A stretch of DNA of 64,000 nt, taken from assembly GCA_900313925.1 (NCBI GenBank), contig OMTF01000005.1, positions 17,745 through 81,744 on the forward strand, written 5' to 3'. A program made the translations under genes and the position numbers. Below, one piece after another: positions 1 through 8,271 of this stretch; the first letter of the stretch is position 1, and each line of letters begins with the position of its first letter. This DNA is from an uncultured Eubacteriales bacterium (lineage in GTDB: Bacteria > Bacillota > Clostridia > Oscillospirales > Oscillospiraceae). Under the pieces are notes generated by a model, which searched no databases, was not told where the DNA came from, and worked only from the letters and a program-made list of their open reading frames with translations.

Positions 1-842
1 AAATCCTGCGTAGTAAAATACTTTCGACATAGAGCAAGTCTTTTCGGCTCCGTACCCAATAGGCATTGAAGTATATTTTCTCTAAGGGATATGCCATCTT
101 CATCGGTAACATCTTCGGAGCCTTCCACAAAATTGTCAAACATTTTGTACCAGCAATCACGCTGTTCTCCAGTCTGAGTATACATGTCGAAAAGCGCATA
201 GCAATCCGCGCTTGAAGTTAAGGTGTCTTCTTGGAAACCTTGAATTCTTAACGGAAGATACATCTGATTAGTATATCGGCCCTGTACTTTCGTAGGTAGA
301 ATATAAACGCAGTTATGCATTTTGCGGATGTTAATTAGCACAGGTACAGCAGCTCTTGTTCGATCAATTGTCCTATATGTATGCCGTTTATATTTAATTG
401 CCATATATGCGATATCTTTTTTTGACGCAATAAATGGCGTAATTAGGGCAATGAAGTTTGCAACCATGTTATCAGAAAACCAATATTTCTGAAGATCCGA
501 TATGCAGTCAAAGACGAAGAATGTTTCTTCCGGCTCACTCTGCAATAAAGTATATACACGAAACGAAAAGGTTTCGAATCCCAAATGCGGATCAATATAA
601 TATTTCTGCACGTTGGAACCGTAATTTCCAAGCCCTTGCGCATCAATAATTTCCTGGTCCCCGCTGAAGCAGATATATACGATTCTTGCATGAGTGCGGG
701 CAATACTGGTAACGAATCGATTAGCCACATAAATATACTCTGCAATATCGTCTATCTGCCATATTACGTTTTCCCCGGCTCTCAAAAAGTCAATATTATG
801 ATCTAACCCATGGATTCCTGTTGTTATTCTTTCTTTATGCAT
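1..842 (-). CDS. PEP synthase-like protein, N-terminal part (truncated by window edge)
   Basis: The frame is open from an ATG at 842 to the window edge without a stop (about 280 codons), so the C-terminal part lies outside. AGGAG sits 6-7 bases before the ATG. The protein begins with ITTGIHGLDHNIDFLRAGEN followed by VIWQIDD, a RecA/KaiC-like opening in which the Walker A GKT is missing. From memory, this degenerate domain of about 280-300 residues precedes a PEP/pyruvate-binding domain in clostridial 'pyruvate, water dikinase'-like proteins. A later FVFDCISDLQKYWFSDNM segment fits that family. The assignment rests on recalled family resemblance, and the catalytic part is not visible. It is divergent from the nucleoside phosphorylase gene. 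Confidence 0.6.
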   Translation of the reverse strand, partial: MHKERITTGIHGLDHNIDFLRAGENVIWQIDDIAEYIYVANRFVTSIARTHARIVYICFSGDQEIIDAQGLGNYGSNVQKYYIDPHLGFETFSFRVYTLLQSEPEETFFVFDCISDLQKYWFSDNMVANFIALITPFIASKKDIAYMAIKYKRHTYRTIDRTRAAVPVLINIRKMHNCVYILPTKVQGRYTNQMYLPLRIQGFQEDTLTSSADCYALFDMYTQTGEQRDCWYKMFDNFVEGSEDVTDEDGISLRENILQCLLGTEPKRLALCRKYFTTQD

Positions 843-952
843 AGGGAACTCCTTTATCCGACAAAATGCAAATCATAAAGCAAATGATTGCTATAATTCA
901 AAAACATGGTACGATAAATATGGTATGTATTTCTATTTATGGAGGGTTTGTA

Positions 953-1774
953 ATGTTTACCCTAGAAAACTATAAGGAAAGCGCAAATGTCATAAAAGAA
1001 TTAACAAACGGTTTCCGTCCAGAAGTTTTGCTAATCCTTGGAAGCGGTCTTGGCTATTTAGGTGATTCTATTGAAGACGCCATCTCTATTGATTATTTTT
1101 CTATTCCTCAATTTAAAGTTTCCACCGCGCCGGGACATCACGGTAAATTAATTTGTGGAATGCTTGAAGGGAAACGTGTTGCCCTAATGCAGGGTCGCTT
1201 TCATTACTATGAAGGATACTCTTTGGAAGAAATTGCTTATCCTGTTCGTGTCATGCATCTTTTAGGTGCTCATACTCTCATTGTCACCAATGCGGCTGGA
1301 TGTATTAATGAAAAATGGAGTGCGGGGGAGCTAATGCTTATTCAGGATCATATCAAATTTTTTATTGATTCTCCCCTGCGCGGTCAAAATATAAATGCAT
1401 TTGGAGTTCGTTTTCCCGATTCAACGCATATATACACTCCACGTCTACAGCAGATTGCATTAGCAGAAGCTGAAAACTTTGATATTCCGCTACGGAAAGG
1501 TGTGTACTTTTACTTCCCGGGGCCTCAATACGAAACACCATCAGAAATTCGTGCCGCGCGTCTTCTTGGCGGTGACGCTGCAGGAATGTCGACAGTTCCA
1601 GAAGTCATTGCCGCTTCCCATTGTGGCATGGAAGTTCTCGGTTTTAGTTTATTGACTAATATGGCTTCTGGAATATTGGATAAACCTCTAACAGAGGAAG
1701 AAGTTCTTCTTGCAAGTGAAGCCGCAAAGCCGAAATTTTCATGTCTGGTCTGCGCTTGCCTTCGCAAAATTTAA
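953..1774 (+). CDS. punA: Purine nucleoside phosphorylase
   Basis: A 273-residue cytosolic enzyme that phosphorolyses purine (deoxy)nucleosides to free base and (deoxy)ribose-1-phosphate for purine salvage. The phosphate-binding LGSGLG lies near residue 30. It is followed by PGHHGKL, QGRFHYYEGYS, TNAAG and the base-binding GPQYETPSEIRA...GGDAAGMSTVPE block, all in the order of the trimeric PNP family. Length is normal. The frame extends upstream to 866, but the ATG at 953 has GGAGGG seven bases before it and starts at the usual family N-terminus, so it is preferred. It is monocistronic, with an AT-only hairpin just after the stop. Confidence 0.93.
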   Translation: MFTLENYKESANVIKELTNGFRPEVLLILGSGLGYLGDSIEDAISIDYFSIPQFKVSTAPGHHGKLICGMLEGKRVALMQGRFHYYEGYSLEEIAYPVRVMHLLGAHTLIVTNAAGCINEKWSAGELMLIQDHIKFFIDSPLRGQNINAFGVRFPDSTHIYTPRLQQIALAEAENFDIPLRKGVYFYFPGPQYETPSEIRAARLLGGDAAGMSTVPEVIAASHCGMEVLGFSLLTNMASGILDKPLTEEEVLLASEAAKPKFSCLVCACLRKI

Positions 1775-1781
1775 AAGAATC

Positions 1782-1809
1782 ATTATATTATAATAATTTA
1801 TAATATAAT
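1782..1809 (+). terminator. AT-only hairpin after PNP gene
   Basis: A perfect 11-bp inverted repeat (arms 1782-1792 and 1799-1809, 6-nt loop) made only of A and T starts 8 bases after the PNP stop. A later T-run is weak. It could be a poor intrinsic terminator or simply AT-rich spacer. Confidence 0.35.
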
Positions 1810-1969
1810 TAATAATAATATTATTTTGTCAAGCGGACGGAATTGCTATCTATCCATTTTTCTATTCACAAGCTATCGGGCAATTATCTTTTTCATTTTA
1901 GCCACAAGCAAGCCTTCCGTTACTATAAACTCAGTTCAACAACTCGAAATTGCGTTTCTATCCTCTTGC

Positions 1970-2581
1970 TTATGTTTTCTCTCCGGCAGCACTCAGGATT
2001 GCTTGTAGCAGATCATCAAATTCTTCATATGAAGGGATATCCATATTGTTTCTTTTGATTTCTGGTGTTGTACGGAATAGAAAACCTGCAGCACTTGCGC
2101 GAATCATATCTAAATCATTATAGCTGTCGCCGCATGCAACAGTATTAAAGCCAATTAATTGCAGAGCCCTTACCGTAGACAGTTTGGACTGCTTCGTCCT
2201 CATTTTATAATCCGTAATCATTCCGTTCTTATCTACTACAAGCGAGTTGCAGAATAGGGTCGGCCAAGAGAGTTTCTTCATAAGGGGCATAGCAAATTGC
2301 TTAAACGTGTCACTGATAATAATAACCTGCATTTTTTCACGAAGTCTGTCTAAAAATTCATTTGCTCCTTCTAGTGGATCAATCTCTTCTATTACTTCTT
2401 GAATTTGGTTCAGGCCCATGCCATGCTCTTGCAGAATATTTAATCTCCAACGCATTAATTTATCATAATCGGGCTCATCTCTTGTAGTCTTTTTCAACTC
2501 GGGTATACCGGCAGCTTTAGCGAATGCAATCCAAATTTCTGGTACTAAAACGCCTTCCATATCAAGACATGCAATATACAT
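1970..2581 (-). CDS. thrH: HAD phosphatase, ThrH-like (phosphoserine phosphatase / homoserine phosphotransferase)
   Basis: A 203-residue HAD-superfamily protein. Motif I is CLDMEGVL with nucleophile Asp near residue 7, motif II is IIISDTF, and motif III/IV is ACGDSYNDLDMI. The DMEGVLVPEIW opening is the ThrH hallmark. In that family the enzyme dephosphorylates phosphoserine and can transfer phosphate to homoserine. The ATG at 2581 has GGAGGG five bases upstream; a TTG four codons earlier overlaps that site and is rejected. No thr or ser genes adjoin it, so its in vivo role is uncertain. It converges on the PNP gene. Confidence 0.85.
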   Translation of the reverse strand: MYIACLDMEGVLVPEIWIAFAKAAGIPELKKTTRDEPDYDKLMRWRLNILQEHGMGLNQIQEVIEEIDPLEGANEFLDRLREKMQVIIISDTFKQFAMPLMKKLSWPTLFCNSLVVDKNGMITDYKMRTKQSKLSTVRALQLIGFNTVACGDSYNDLDMIRASAAGFLFRTTPEIKRNNMDIPSYEEFDDLLQAILSAAGEKT

Positions 2582-3069
2582 AGTACCCTCCAAAATTAAA
2601 TAAATTTATAAGTTAATTTTAATCCTAATCTTTATTAATTTAAACGGCAAACTAATCACTAGAAATAAAGAGAAATTCGAAAATTCGCACATAAATGCAT
2701 GGTTCGTTTTTCCTGAAATTTTTGTATAACTCTACTAAGCACGTCTGCTTTATGTATCACGACGGGATGAATCGCAAGAGATGTAATTTCAGCCGCTAGG
2801 ATTGCCGTGGGTTTTCTTTATTATTACTAATTATTACTATTATACCTCATAAAATCTTATGTAAACCCTGTATTTTTATGCAGCTTTTTGTTGACACAAT
2901 AATCTGCAGGACATCTGTGTCTTTTTCTAATATAAAATGCGTTTAGGCAAATCCCACATGAATATGAAGTTGAATCGACCTAAATCACTTCAATCTAATA
3001 ATACAGGAAAGATTAAAGTGGCGTTTTTCTGCCTTCGGAATATACTGCGAATCACGTATTCTTAATTAA
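2582..3069. other. Intergenic region, no supported gene
   Basis: A 488-bp AT-rich spacer between two minus-strand genes. A 45-codon minus-strand frame at about 2680-2820 has no start codon or ribosome binding site. GC-richer sequence at 2740-2815 did not match any riboswitch consensus I know. I see no convincing promoter or terminator. Confidence 0.5.
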
Positions 3070-4347
3070 TTATTTCCATATCAGCCATATTAGTATATAT
3101 CCTGTGACAACAGCAACCATTGAAAATGGTACGCCAATTCTAATAAAGTCTTTATTTCTAACTTCATAGCCTTCCCGCCGTAGGATGCCAATAGCTGTAA
3201 TATTTGCCGAAGCGCCTATTGGGGTCAGATTCCCTCCTAAAGTTGCGCCAATTAAAAGGCCGAAATATAAGAGATAAGGTTCAATTCCCTGAAGTATGGC
3301 TAGGTTCTGAACGACTGGGAGCATAGTTGCAACATAAGGGATATTATCAATGAACGCTGAAAGTACTACGCTGATAAAAACAACAATCGTATACGTGAGG
3401 AAAATATTACTCCCGCCTAAATTTGCAATGACTCCCGCAATGGCGTCAATAACGCCCGCTTGCGTTATACTTGCAATTACTACAAATAAGCCTGCTAGGA
3501 GGAGCAAAGTTGTAAAATCAATGTCAGCAATAGATTTAAACAATTCTCTTCTTGTCGATACTATCTTGCGTTTCTTAATAAAATTTGAAACAAATCCAAT
3601 TAGGTATAGAGTTATGCAAATTAGGCCATTCGTATAACTTGGTTTATTTTTTATAAAGGATGCCCCAATAAGAAGTATTATTGTCCCTGCTAATAGCACC
3701 GTAGGTAGATAATCGGTAACAACCGTCCGTGTTTGTGATATTGTGGGCTGTGTTTCCTTTCTGAAAAGATATAGCAGTACAAAAACGGTCATCAGAGCGC
3801 CAAATTCCACAACGAAGAATAGCCCAATTCTGCCTTGAAACCAGAAAAAATCCATGAAATCCATATGAGCATAACCGCCCAACAGAATTGATGTTGTATC
3901 GCCAACAAGTGTTGCAGCGCCTTGAAGATTTGATGAAACTGAAATAGAAATTACTATAGGTACGGGAGATATATCAAATTTTCGTGCTATTGCAATTGCG
4001 ACCGGAGCAATCATAAGAACCGTTGCTACATTGTCCATAAAGGCAGATACAAAGCCAGAAAATAATGATAATGCGATTATTGTCCACTTAACGTTTGGCA
4101 TCCGGTCAAGAATAATGTCGGCCATAAGAGAAGGCATCCCGGAGTCACTAAATAAAGACACAAGTCCCATTGTGCCACCAATCATGAGCAAAACGTTAAA
4201 GTCAATCGATGAGAATACCAGATTTAGCGGCATTATCCCAATGGCAATATATAGTATTGCTGTTCCAACAGCTATCCAGGACCTATATTTTGGCAGCGCA
4301 AGTAGGAGAATATACATAATTATAAATATAATTAGTGCGGATACCAT
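3070..4347 (-). CDS. ArsB/NhaD-type (ion transporter superfamily) membrane permease
   Basis: A 425-residue integral membrane protein with about 11-12 hydrophobic segments in two pseudo-symmetric halves. SAFMDNVATVLMIAP near residue 105 and SAFIDNIPYVATMLP near residue 335 are the paired 'DN' reentrant motifs of the ArsB/NhaD/SLC13-like ion transporter superfamily. GGNLTPIGASANI near the end also fits. The ATG at 4347 follows GGAGG by 8 bases. A yybP-ykoY riboswitch and terminator lie about 110 bases upstream on the same strand, so expression probably rises with Mn2+ and the protein may be a metal or anion exporter. Substrate is not evident from sequence; Na+/H+ or arsenite specificity cannot be assigned. 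Confidence 0.82.
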   Translation of the reverse strand: MVSALIIFIIMYILLLALPKYRSWIAVGTAILYIAIGIMPLNLVFSSIDFNVLLMIGGTMGLVSLFSDSGMPSLMADIILDRMPNVKWTIIALSLFSGFVSAFMDNVATVLMIAPVAIAIARKFDISPVPIVISISVSSNLQGAATLVGDTTSILLGGYAHMDFMDFFWFQGRIGLFFVVEFGALMTVFVLLYLFRKETQPTISQTRTVVTDYLPTVLLAGTIILLIGASFIKNKPSYTNGLICITLYLIGFVSNFIKKRKIVSTRRELFKSIADIDFTTLLLLAGLFVVIASITQAGVIDAIAGVIANLGGSNIFLTYTIVVFISVVLSAFIDNIPYVATMLPVVQNLAILQGIEPYLLYFGLLIGATLGGNLTPIGASANITAIGILRREGYEVRNKDFIRIGVPFSMVAVVTGYILIWLIWK

Positions 4348-4460
4348 ATATGATTCCTCCCACTACATTAGCGAAATAAATAGATGTAAACCTTAAATTG
4401 CAAAAGAGCAGCCCCTATTTTCCTGCGCTATTTTATGAAAAAATCAAATATCAAATAATA

Positions 4461-4495
4461 AAAAAAGACTCTACCGTAGAAACGGTAAAAGTCTT
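4461..4495 (-). terminator. Terminator of the Mn riboswitch expression platform
   Basis: On the minus strand, AAGACTTTTACCG, a short loop and CGGTAGAGTCTT are followed by seven T's. Its 5' arm includes the 3' strand of the aptamer P1 helix (CTTTTAC), so terminator and aptamer closure exclude each other. Confidence 0.85.
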
Positions 4496-4595
4496 GCACT
4501 CTTTCAACGCGGAAACGGGCTTATGCCGTACTGACGTCTCCGTATCACAATCTTCAGCGGCTATCAAGCTAAGATTGCGGGCTACTCCCCTTTAC
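4485..4595 (-). promoter_or_regulatory. yybP-ykoY (Mn2+) riboswitch aptamer
   Basis: The minus strand reads GTAAAGGGGAGTAGC at the 5' side, the near-invariant GGGGAGUAGC segment of this riboswitch class. A hairpin pairing CAATCTT with AAGATTG follows, then GACGTCAGTACGG, another hairpin, and GCAAGACTTTTACCG at the 3' side. P1 is formed by GTAAAGG with CTTTTAC. In this class Mn2+ binding stabilises P1 and prevents terminator formation (ON switch). It faces the ArsB/NhaD-type permease gene ending at 3070. Confidence 0.85.
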
Positions 4596-4817
4596 GTGAG
4601 TGATTCTAAACGAAACTATTTCTGCTGTCAAGGTTCCCACCTGCAGCTTTTCCATTTTTCCGTTCTTATTTAATATTTTTTCAACTTTTATTTTTCTAAC
4701 TTTTCAGGTTTATTGAGCCAGATTTCGTGAATTTCTTATATTGAATGATATATAAAAATGGCACTCATTAACTAACGCAAGCTATTAAATAGAGCTCAAA
4801 AGTAAAGGGGAATCTCA

Positions 4818-4988
4818 TTGGGAAAAATTAATAACCAAATTCAGCAGGAATTAATAACGCCTCTGCGCAGCCTTAGTCATCGATCTTATAATCAATACAG
4901 TAATATGATTGTTCATCAAGTAATGTTGAAATTTCCATCAATGGAAACAATTGAAATATTCGAATGCAAATCTTGCAATTCAAATTAA
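4818..4988 (+). CDS. Small hypothetical protein, 56 residues
   Basis: A TTG-started frame of 56 codons is preceded by AAAGGGG seven bases upstream and ends in TAA 31 bases before tRNA-Arg. It begins MGKINNQIQQEL and ends with ECKSCNSN, so there is one CxxC pair. I recognise no family. The good ribosome binding site and plausible composition argue for a real small gene. Short length, the TTG start and lack of homology keep confidence modest. Confidence 0.4.
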   Translation: MGKINNQIQQELITPLRSLSHRSYNQYSNMIVHQVMLKFPSMETIEIFECKSCNSN

Positions 4989-5019
4989 GCTGTGCTAAAC
5001 TGAACAACGCTGCAGATGT

Positions 5020-5096
5020 GCGCCGTTAGCTCAGCTGGATAGAGCGTCTGGCTACGGACCAGAAGGCCGGGGGTTCGAATCCTCTACGGCGTACCA
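5020..5096 (+). tRNA. tRNA-Arg (anticodon ACG)
   Basis: A 77-nt cloverleaf. The 7-bp acceptor stem pairs 5' GCGCCGT with ACGGCGT (one G-T wobble). The D arm is GCTCAGCTGGATAGAGC, the anticodon loop CTACGGA gives ACG, and the T loop is GGTTCGAATCC. The 3' CCA is encoded. A34 would be read as inosine, covering CGU/CGC/CGA. Confidence 0.97.
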
Positions 5097-5098
5097 GG

Positions 5099-5142
5099 AA
5101 AAAGATCCGATTATACAGTTTACAGTATAATCGGATCTTTTT
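5099..5142 (+). terminator. Terminator after tRNA-Arg
   Basis: A perfect 18-bp inverted repeat (arms 5099-5116 and 5125-5142, 8-nt loop) ending in TTTTT begins two bases after the tRNA CCA. Confidence 0.92.
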
Positions 5143-5221
5143 ATCAAGTTATAATCAAGTAATAATAATTTTACAACCCAGAATTTTTCAGGATTCTATT
5201 TTTCAAATTTGAACGGATAGG

Positions 5222-5431
5222 TTATAAAGCTTCTATTTCGGATTTAATTTTCTCCTTCGTCTCTTGCGGAACTTTACTAGTCGGAACCATATTGAAAATT
5301 TCCGATAGTTTCTTTTTTCCAAGAAGCTTGAGTCCAGGTGTTTTTAATAGCGATGGAGCATACTTGTTAACAATGGCGACTACACCGTCATTCGCTAGAG
5401 CTTCCTTTAATGTTGTTGTGTTGAAATCCAT
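5222..5431 (-). CDS. Small hypothetical protein, 69 residues
   Basis: A 69-residue soluble, lysine-rich protein starting MDFNTTTLKEALAND. The ATG at 5431 is preceded by AAGGGGG, 6 bases away. The frame runs on to 5476, but only this start has a ribosome binding site. The sequence alternates short predicted helices (LKEALA, LSEIFNMV, TKEKIKSEIEAL) and has no signal peptide or metal motif. I do not recognise the family. It stands alone between the tRNA-Arg terminator and another unknown minus-strand gene. Confidence 0.6.
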   Translation of the reverse strand: MDFNTTTLKEALANDGVVAIVNKYAPSLLKTPGLKLLGKKKLSEIFNMVPTSKVPQETKEKIKSEIEAL

Positions 5432-5583
5432 AATGATCCCCCTTAAATTATTTTGTGCTTCGCACTTTTTCATCATAAGCTAAGTTGTAACATCTGTCAA
5501 TTAACGTGAAGAAAAGCTATTATTTTTTAGTATAATCGATAAATATTATTCAATTGTTTTTTCCATAACATACAAATTTTAAA

Positions 5584-6324
5584 TTATTGATTTGGCTCAA
5601 GACCTTCTTCCCCAAATGGCATTATTGTTAGTCCCCGCTTTAAGTCTCCAAACGGAATAGGACGAATTTTTCTATCTCTACAAATCAGCATTGCCCTGCC
5701 CGTTTCTTTGTACGGTTCTAAAGCAAGCCCTGCAATACCGTCCGTCTGGAAGAGCACATAGGCTACAAGAGAATCTTGCTGTTTCCATTCCTCTCCCCGC
5801 GGTTGTTTCCAGTCCTGTGGTATATCATTTCTTCTCCCAATCTGAATTCCAACAATTTTTGTCCCAATTATTTCAGAAAACAGAGTATTCAAGTCAATAT
5901 TATGAAATTGATGATTTGATTCGATTCCTGATGGCAATGTATTCATTGAAATTCTAATTTCACTAATGCTGTTGAATTCCAATTCAAGTTGATCCCCAGT
6001 ATCAAAGCCAATGATAATCGGTTTATCAATTAAAACAATTCTGCTGAAAATATGGGAGTCGGGTATGCATTCCGTTATTGGTGGAAAATACTCTTTCTCT
6101 GGTTTTTCCTTCATGTTGGCTGCTAAGGCATAGTTGTCTAACCATTCCTTGGAGTAGTTGTACCCAGGGCCTACGGAATAAACGCTTTTTATCGTTCGTC
6201 CAGCTATCATTAAATTCGTCAGAATACTGCGTACTTCTTCCGGCGATTGGTAGATTGGCGCAGACCAGTCATTCTCGTCAAATGTACCCGAAACGAAATT
6301 ATTGGAACCGCATATTTGTATCAT
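5584..6324 (-). CDS. Hypothetical protein, 246 residues
   Basis: A 246-residue soluble protein with no transmembrane segment or signal peptide. The ATG at 6324 has AGAGGAG six bases upstream. It looks beta-rich, with repeated strands such as SRIVLIDKPIIIGFDTGDQLELEF and GRAMLICRDRKIRPIPFGDLKRG, and resembles uncharacterised clostridial proteins rather than a known enzyme. No catalytic motif is visible. It is divergent from the RluA-type gene across a 131-bp gap, with no clear operon partner. Confidence 0.65.
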   Translation of the reverse strand: MIQICGSNNFVSGTFDENDWSAPIYQSPEEVRSILTNLMIAGRTIKSVYSVGPGYNYSKEWLDNYALAANMKEKPEKEYFPPITECIPDSHIFSRIVLIDKPIIIGFDTGDQLELEFNSISEIRISMNTLPSGIESNHQFHNIDLNTLFSEIIGTKIVGIQIGRRNDIPQDWKQPRGEEWKQQDSLVAYVLFQTDGIAGLALEPYKETGRAMLICRDRKIRPIPFGDLKRGLTIMPFGEEGLEPNQ

Positions 6325-6455
6325 TGCTAACTCCTCTATAAAATATTATAGGTTTTCAAATCTTTACTAACTGTTAGTACTGCTTCGCGATTAAAAAATA
6401 TAATCTGTATGCTATAGTTATAATTAATTATATGAAATGGGAAAGGAGGGATCTC

Positions 6456-7382
6456 ATGCCCCACATTGCAGTAACAATACCCGCTGCTTTCGATGGTGAT
6501 TCAGTTGCGCATGCCGCTCATACTCTATATAACGTAACAGAAAATCAAATTTCGCGTTTAAAATTTATCGCCGATGGAATCGTATTGAATGGCAGAAGAA
6601 GCCATACAAATGCAGTAGTCCATGCCGGAGATGTTTTGGAGCTTTATCTAGATGATGTTAATAAGGCAAATCCCTTTGTGCCTGTACATATTCCCTTATC
6701 AATTATATATGAGGATCCTTTCATAGCGATTCTTAACAAGCCCTCTAATCTTGCAGTTCACGGTTCCCCGCGTAACAGCTGTCCAACCCTGGCAAATGCT
6801 CTTTCTTATTGCTGGGGAAGTAATATTTCTTTTCACCCTGTTAGCAGGCTCGACCGAACGACATCTGGTCTTATGCTGATTGGAAAAAATGCCTATATTC
6901 ATGATTTTTTTCGGAAGAATTTGCACTCTCCATATTTTCTTCGCATCTATATTGCGTATGTGCAAGGGGAAATAAACAGCAATTTTGGTTGCATGTCAGA
7001 GCATATCAGCCAAAACAAAAATAAATTTGGACAATATTTTTGTAGTAGCGATTCTCATTCAAGGCCTAGCTACACCTACTTTCGTCTGCTAAAGCGGAGT
7101 CCCGAAGTCTCTAAGGTTTCCGTCATTCCTTTAACTGGAAGGACTCACCAAATCAGAGTACATTTTGCTGCTCATGGCCATTCGCTTTGTGGAGATACTC
7201 TTTACGGAGGAAACAATTGTTTCCTTAAGCGCCCCGCACTTCATTCAGCGGAATTATATATCTATCATCCTATCTACAAGAGATATCTTCATTTCGTGTG
7301 TCCAATTCCAACCGATCTGGAAAAAGTCGATGAATGGGTTCTCAATAGAGCTAGCCTTGTTTCGCAACATCAACAATCATAA
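6456..7382 (+). CDS. RluA-family RNA pseudouridine synthase
   Basis: A 308-residue enzyme that isomerises uridine to pseudouridine in rRNA or tRNA. An S4-like N-terminal region spans about residues 10-80. Then come IIYEDPFIAILNKPSNLAVH and the catalytic PVSRLDRTTSGLMLIGKN, whose Asp is the family nucleophile. PLTGRTHQIRVHFAAHGHSLCGDTLYG near the C terminus is diagnostic of RluA/RluD. The ATG at 6456 follows AAGGAGGG by six bases; the ATG at 6432 lacks a site. Target position (RluC-, RluD- or YlyB-like) cannot be told. Its last 32 bases overlap the convergent SecB-like gene. Confidence 0.92.
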   Translation: MPHIAVTIPAAFDGDSVAHAAHTLYNVTENQISRLKFIADGIVLNGRRSHTNAVVHAGDVLELYLDDVNKANPFVPVHIPLSIIYEDPFIAILNKPSNLAVHGSPRNSCPTLANALSYCWGSNISFHPVSRLDRTTSGLMLIGKNAYIHDFFRKNLHSPYFLRIYIAYVQGEINSNFGCMSEHISQNKNKFGQYFCSSDSHSRPSYTYFRLLKRSPEVSKVSVIPLTGRTHQIRVHFAAHGHSLCGDTLYGGNNCFLKRPALHSAELYIYHPIYKRYLHFVCPIPTDLEKVDEWVLNRASLVSQHQQS

Positions 7383-7767
7383 TGTCTTCTGTATTTATAT
7401 CCACAACAGGGAAAGAAATTGCATCCAGACCAAGAAGTTCAAAAACGGCATGTATGCTTTTCGCAATAAAAGGCTCAATTAATTTATAGCTTTCAATATG
7501 AAGAGATTTTTTACCCGCATTGTCTCTGATTCTGTTCCTATCTTTTTTTATATCGAAGAGTGCGACAATATACAGCTTTATTAGAAGCTGTTCTTTATTT
7601 CTACGATCTTGGATTGTTACTCTAGCTTCACTTCTGCACTGATTCAATGCTAAATGTGCTTCTACAGAATATTGTATATTAGATTCAAGTTCCAGTTTCA
7701 TCGGATCGTTGATATTGCTGACAACTTCAAGGCTACGGATTTCCTTATTTACCAATCTAATATCCAT
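7351..7767 (-). CDS. SecB-like protein
   Basis: A 138-residue acidic protein. PMKLELESNIQYSVEA followed by EARVTIQDRRNKEQLLIKLYIVALFDI matches the beta-sheet half of SecB. YKLIEPFIAKSIHAVFELLG then LDAISFPVVDIN matches the SecB C-terminal helices and the conserved proline-rich '(L)PP(V/I)N' segment, though less strictly. Classical SecB is a proteobacterial export chaperone. SecB-like proteins in other phyla often act as generic or antitoxin-associated chaperones. There is no partner toxin nearby. It follows aroQ by 48 bases on the same strand, and its ribosome binding site is weak (GAGAG). Confidence 0.6.
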   Translation of the reverse strand: MDIRLVNKEIRSLEVVSNINDPMKLELESNIQYSVEAHLALNQCRSEARVTIQDRRNKEQLLIKLYIVALFDIKKDRNRIRDNAGKKSLHIESYKLIEPFIAKSIHAVFELLGLDAISFPVVDINTEDIMIVDVAKQG

Positions 7768-7815
7768 AAAAGCACTCTCATTCTTGAAAAAATGAATTGA
7801 TGCAAAGTTGCATCG

Positions 7816-8271
7816 CTATCTATCGCTCGAATCTAAGGGTTGCAATGTGTTTAGAAGAATTTTAAATGCTTCTTCATAGCCCTCAAATCCCTTTCCGGTT
7901 ATCGTCTGAATAGCAGCCTTGGAAATATAGGAGCGGTGTCTAAATTCATCCCTCTTGTATATCGCAGTTAAATGTACTTCAACAGTGGGAATTGTGGCAG
8001 CAAGCAATGCATCTAATATTGCGATGCTAGTGTGCGTATAAGCAGCAGGATTAATGATAATTCCATCGATTTTTTCAAAGTATGCTTGCTGAATTCGATC
8101 AACAATTGCTCCCTCATGATTGGACTGAAATATTTCCACTTCTATGCCGTATTTTTCTGCAGTGCACGTAATATAGTCACAAAGAGATTTATAGGTTCTT
8201 TTTCCATATAAATCGGGCTCTCTGATCCCGAGCATATTAATATTGGGGCCATTAATAACAAGTATTTTCAT
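7816..8271 (-). CDS. aroQ: 3-dehydroquinate dehydratase, type II
   Basis: A 151-residue enzyme that dehydrates 3-dehydroquinate to 3-dehydroshikimate, step three of the shikimate pathway. It carries LVINGPNINMLGIREPDLYG with the catalytic Tyr, FQSNHEGAIVDRIQQA, IINPAAYTHTSIAI with its Asn, and VEVHLTAIYKRDEFRHRS with the catalytic His and Arg. Length is normal for the dodecameric type II class. The ATG at 8271 gives the family-typical N-terminus; a TTG eight codons earlier is less likely. It lies 391 bases after the main aro operon on the same strand, so it completes that pathway but may be transcribed separately. Confidence 0.95.
   Translation of the reverse strand: MKILVINGPNINMLGIREPDLYGKRTYKSLCDYITCTAEKYGIEVEIFQSNHEGAIVDRIQQAYFEKIDGIIINPAAYTHTSIAILDALLAATIPTVEVHLTAIYKRDEFRHRSYISKAAIQTITGKGFEGYEEAFKILLNTLQPLDSSDR

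Noticed and set aside
1525..1767. Antisense frame inside the PNP gene
   Set aside because: It is a shadow of a clear gene on the other strand; the same applies to most short antisense frames throughout the window.
2680..2820. 45-codon open minus-strand frame and GC-richer block that first looked like a riboswitch
   Set aside because: It has no start codon or ribosome binding site, and no match to purine, ZTP, fluoride, guanidine, THF or SAM consensus features.
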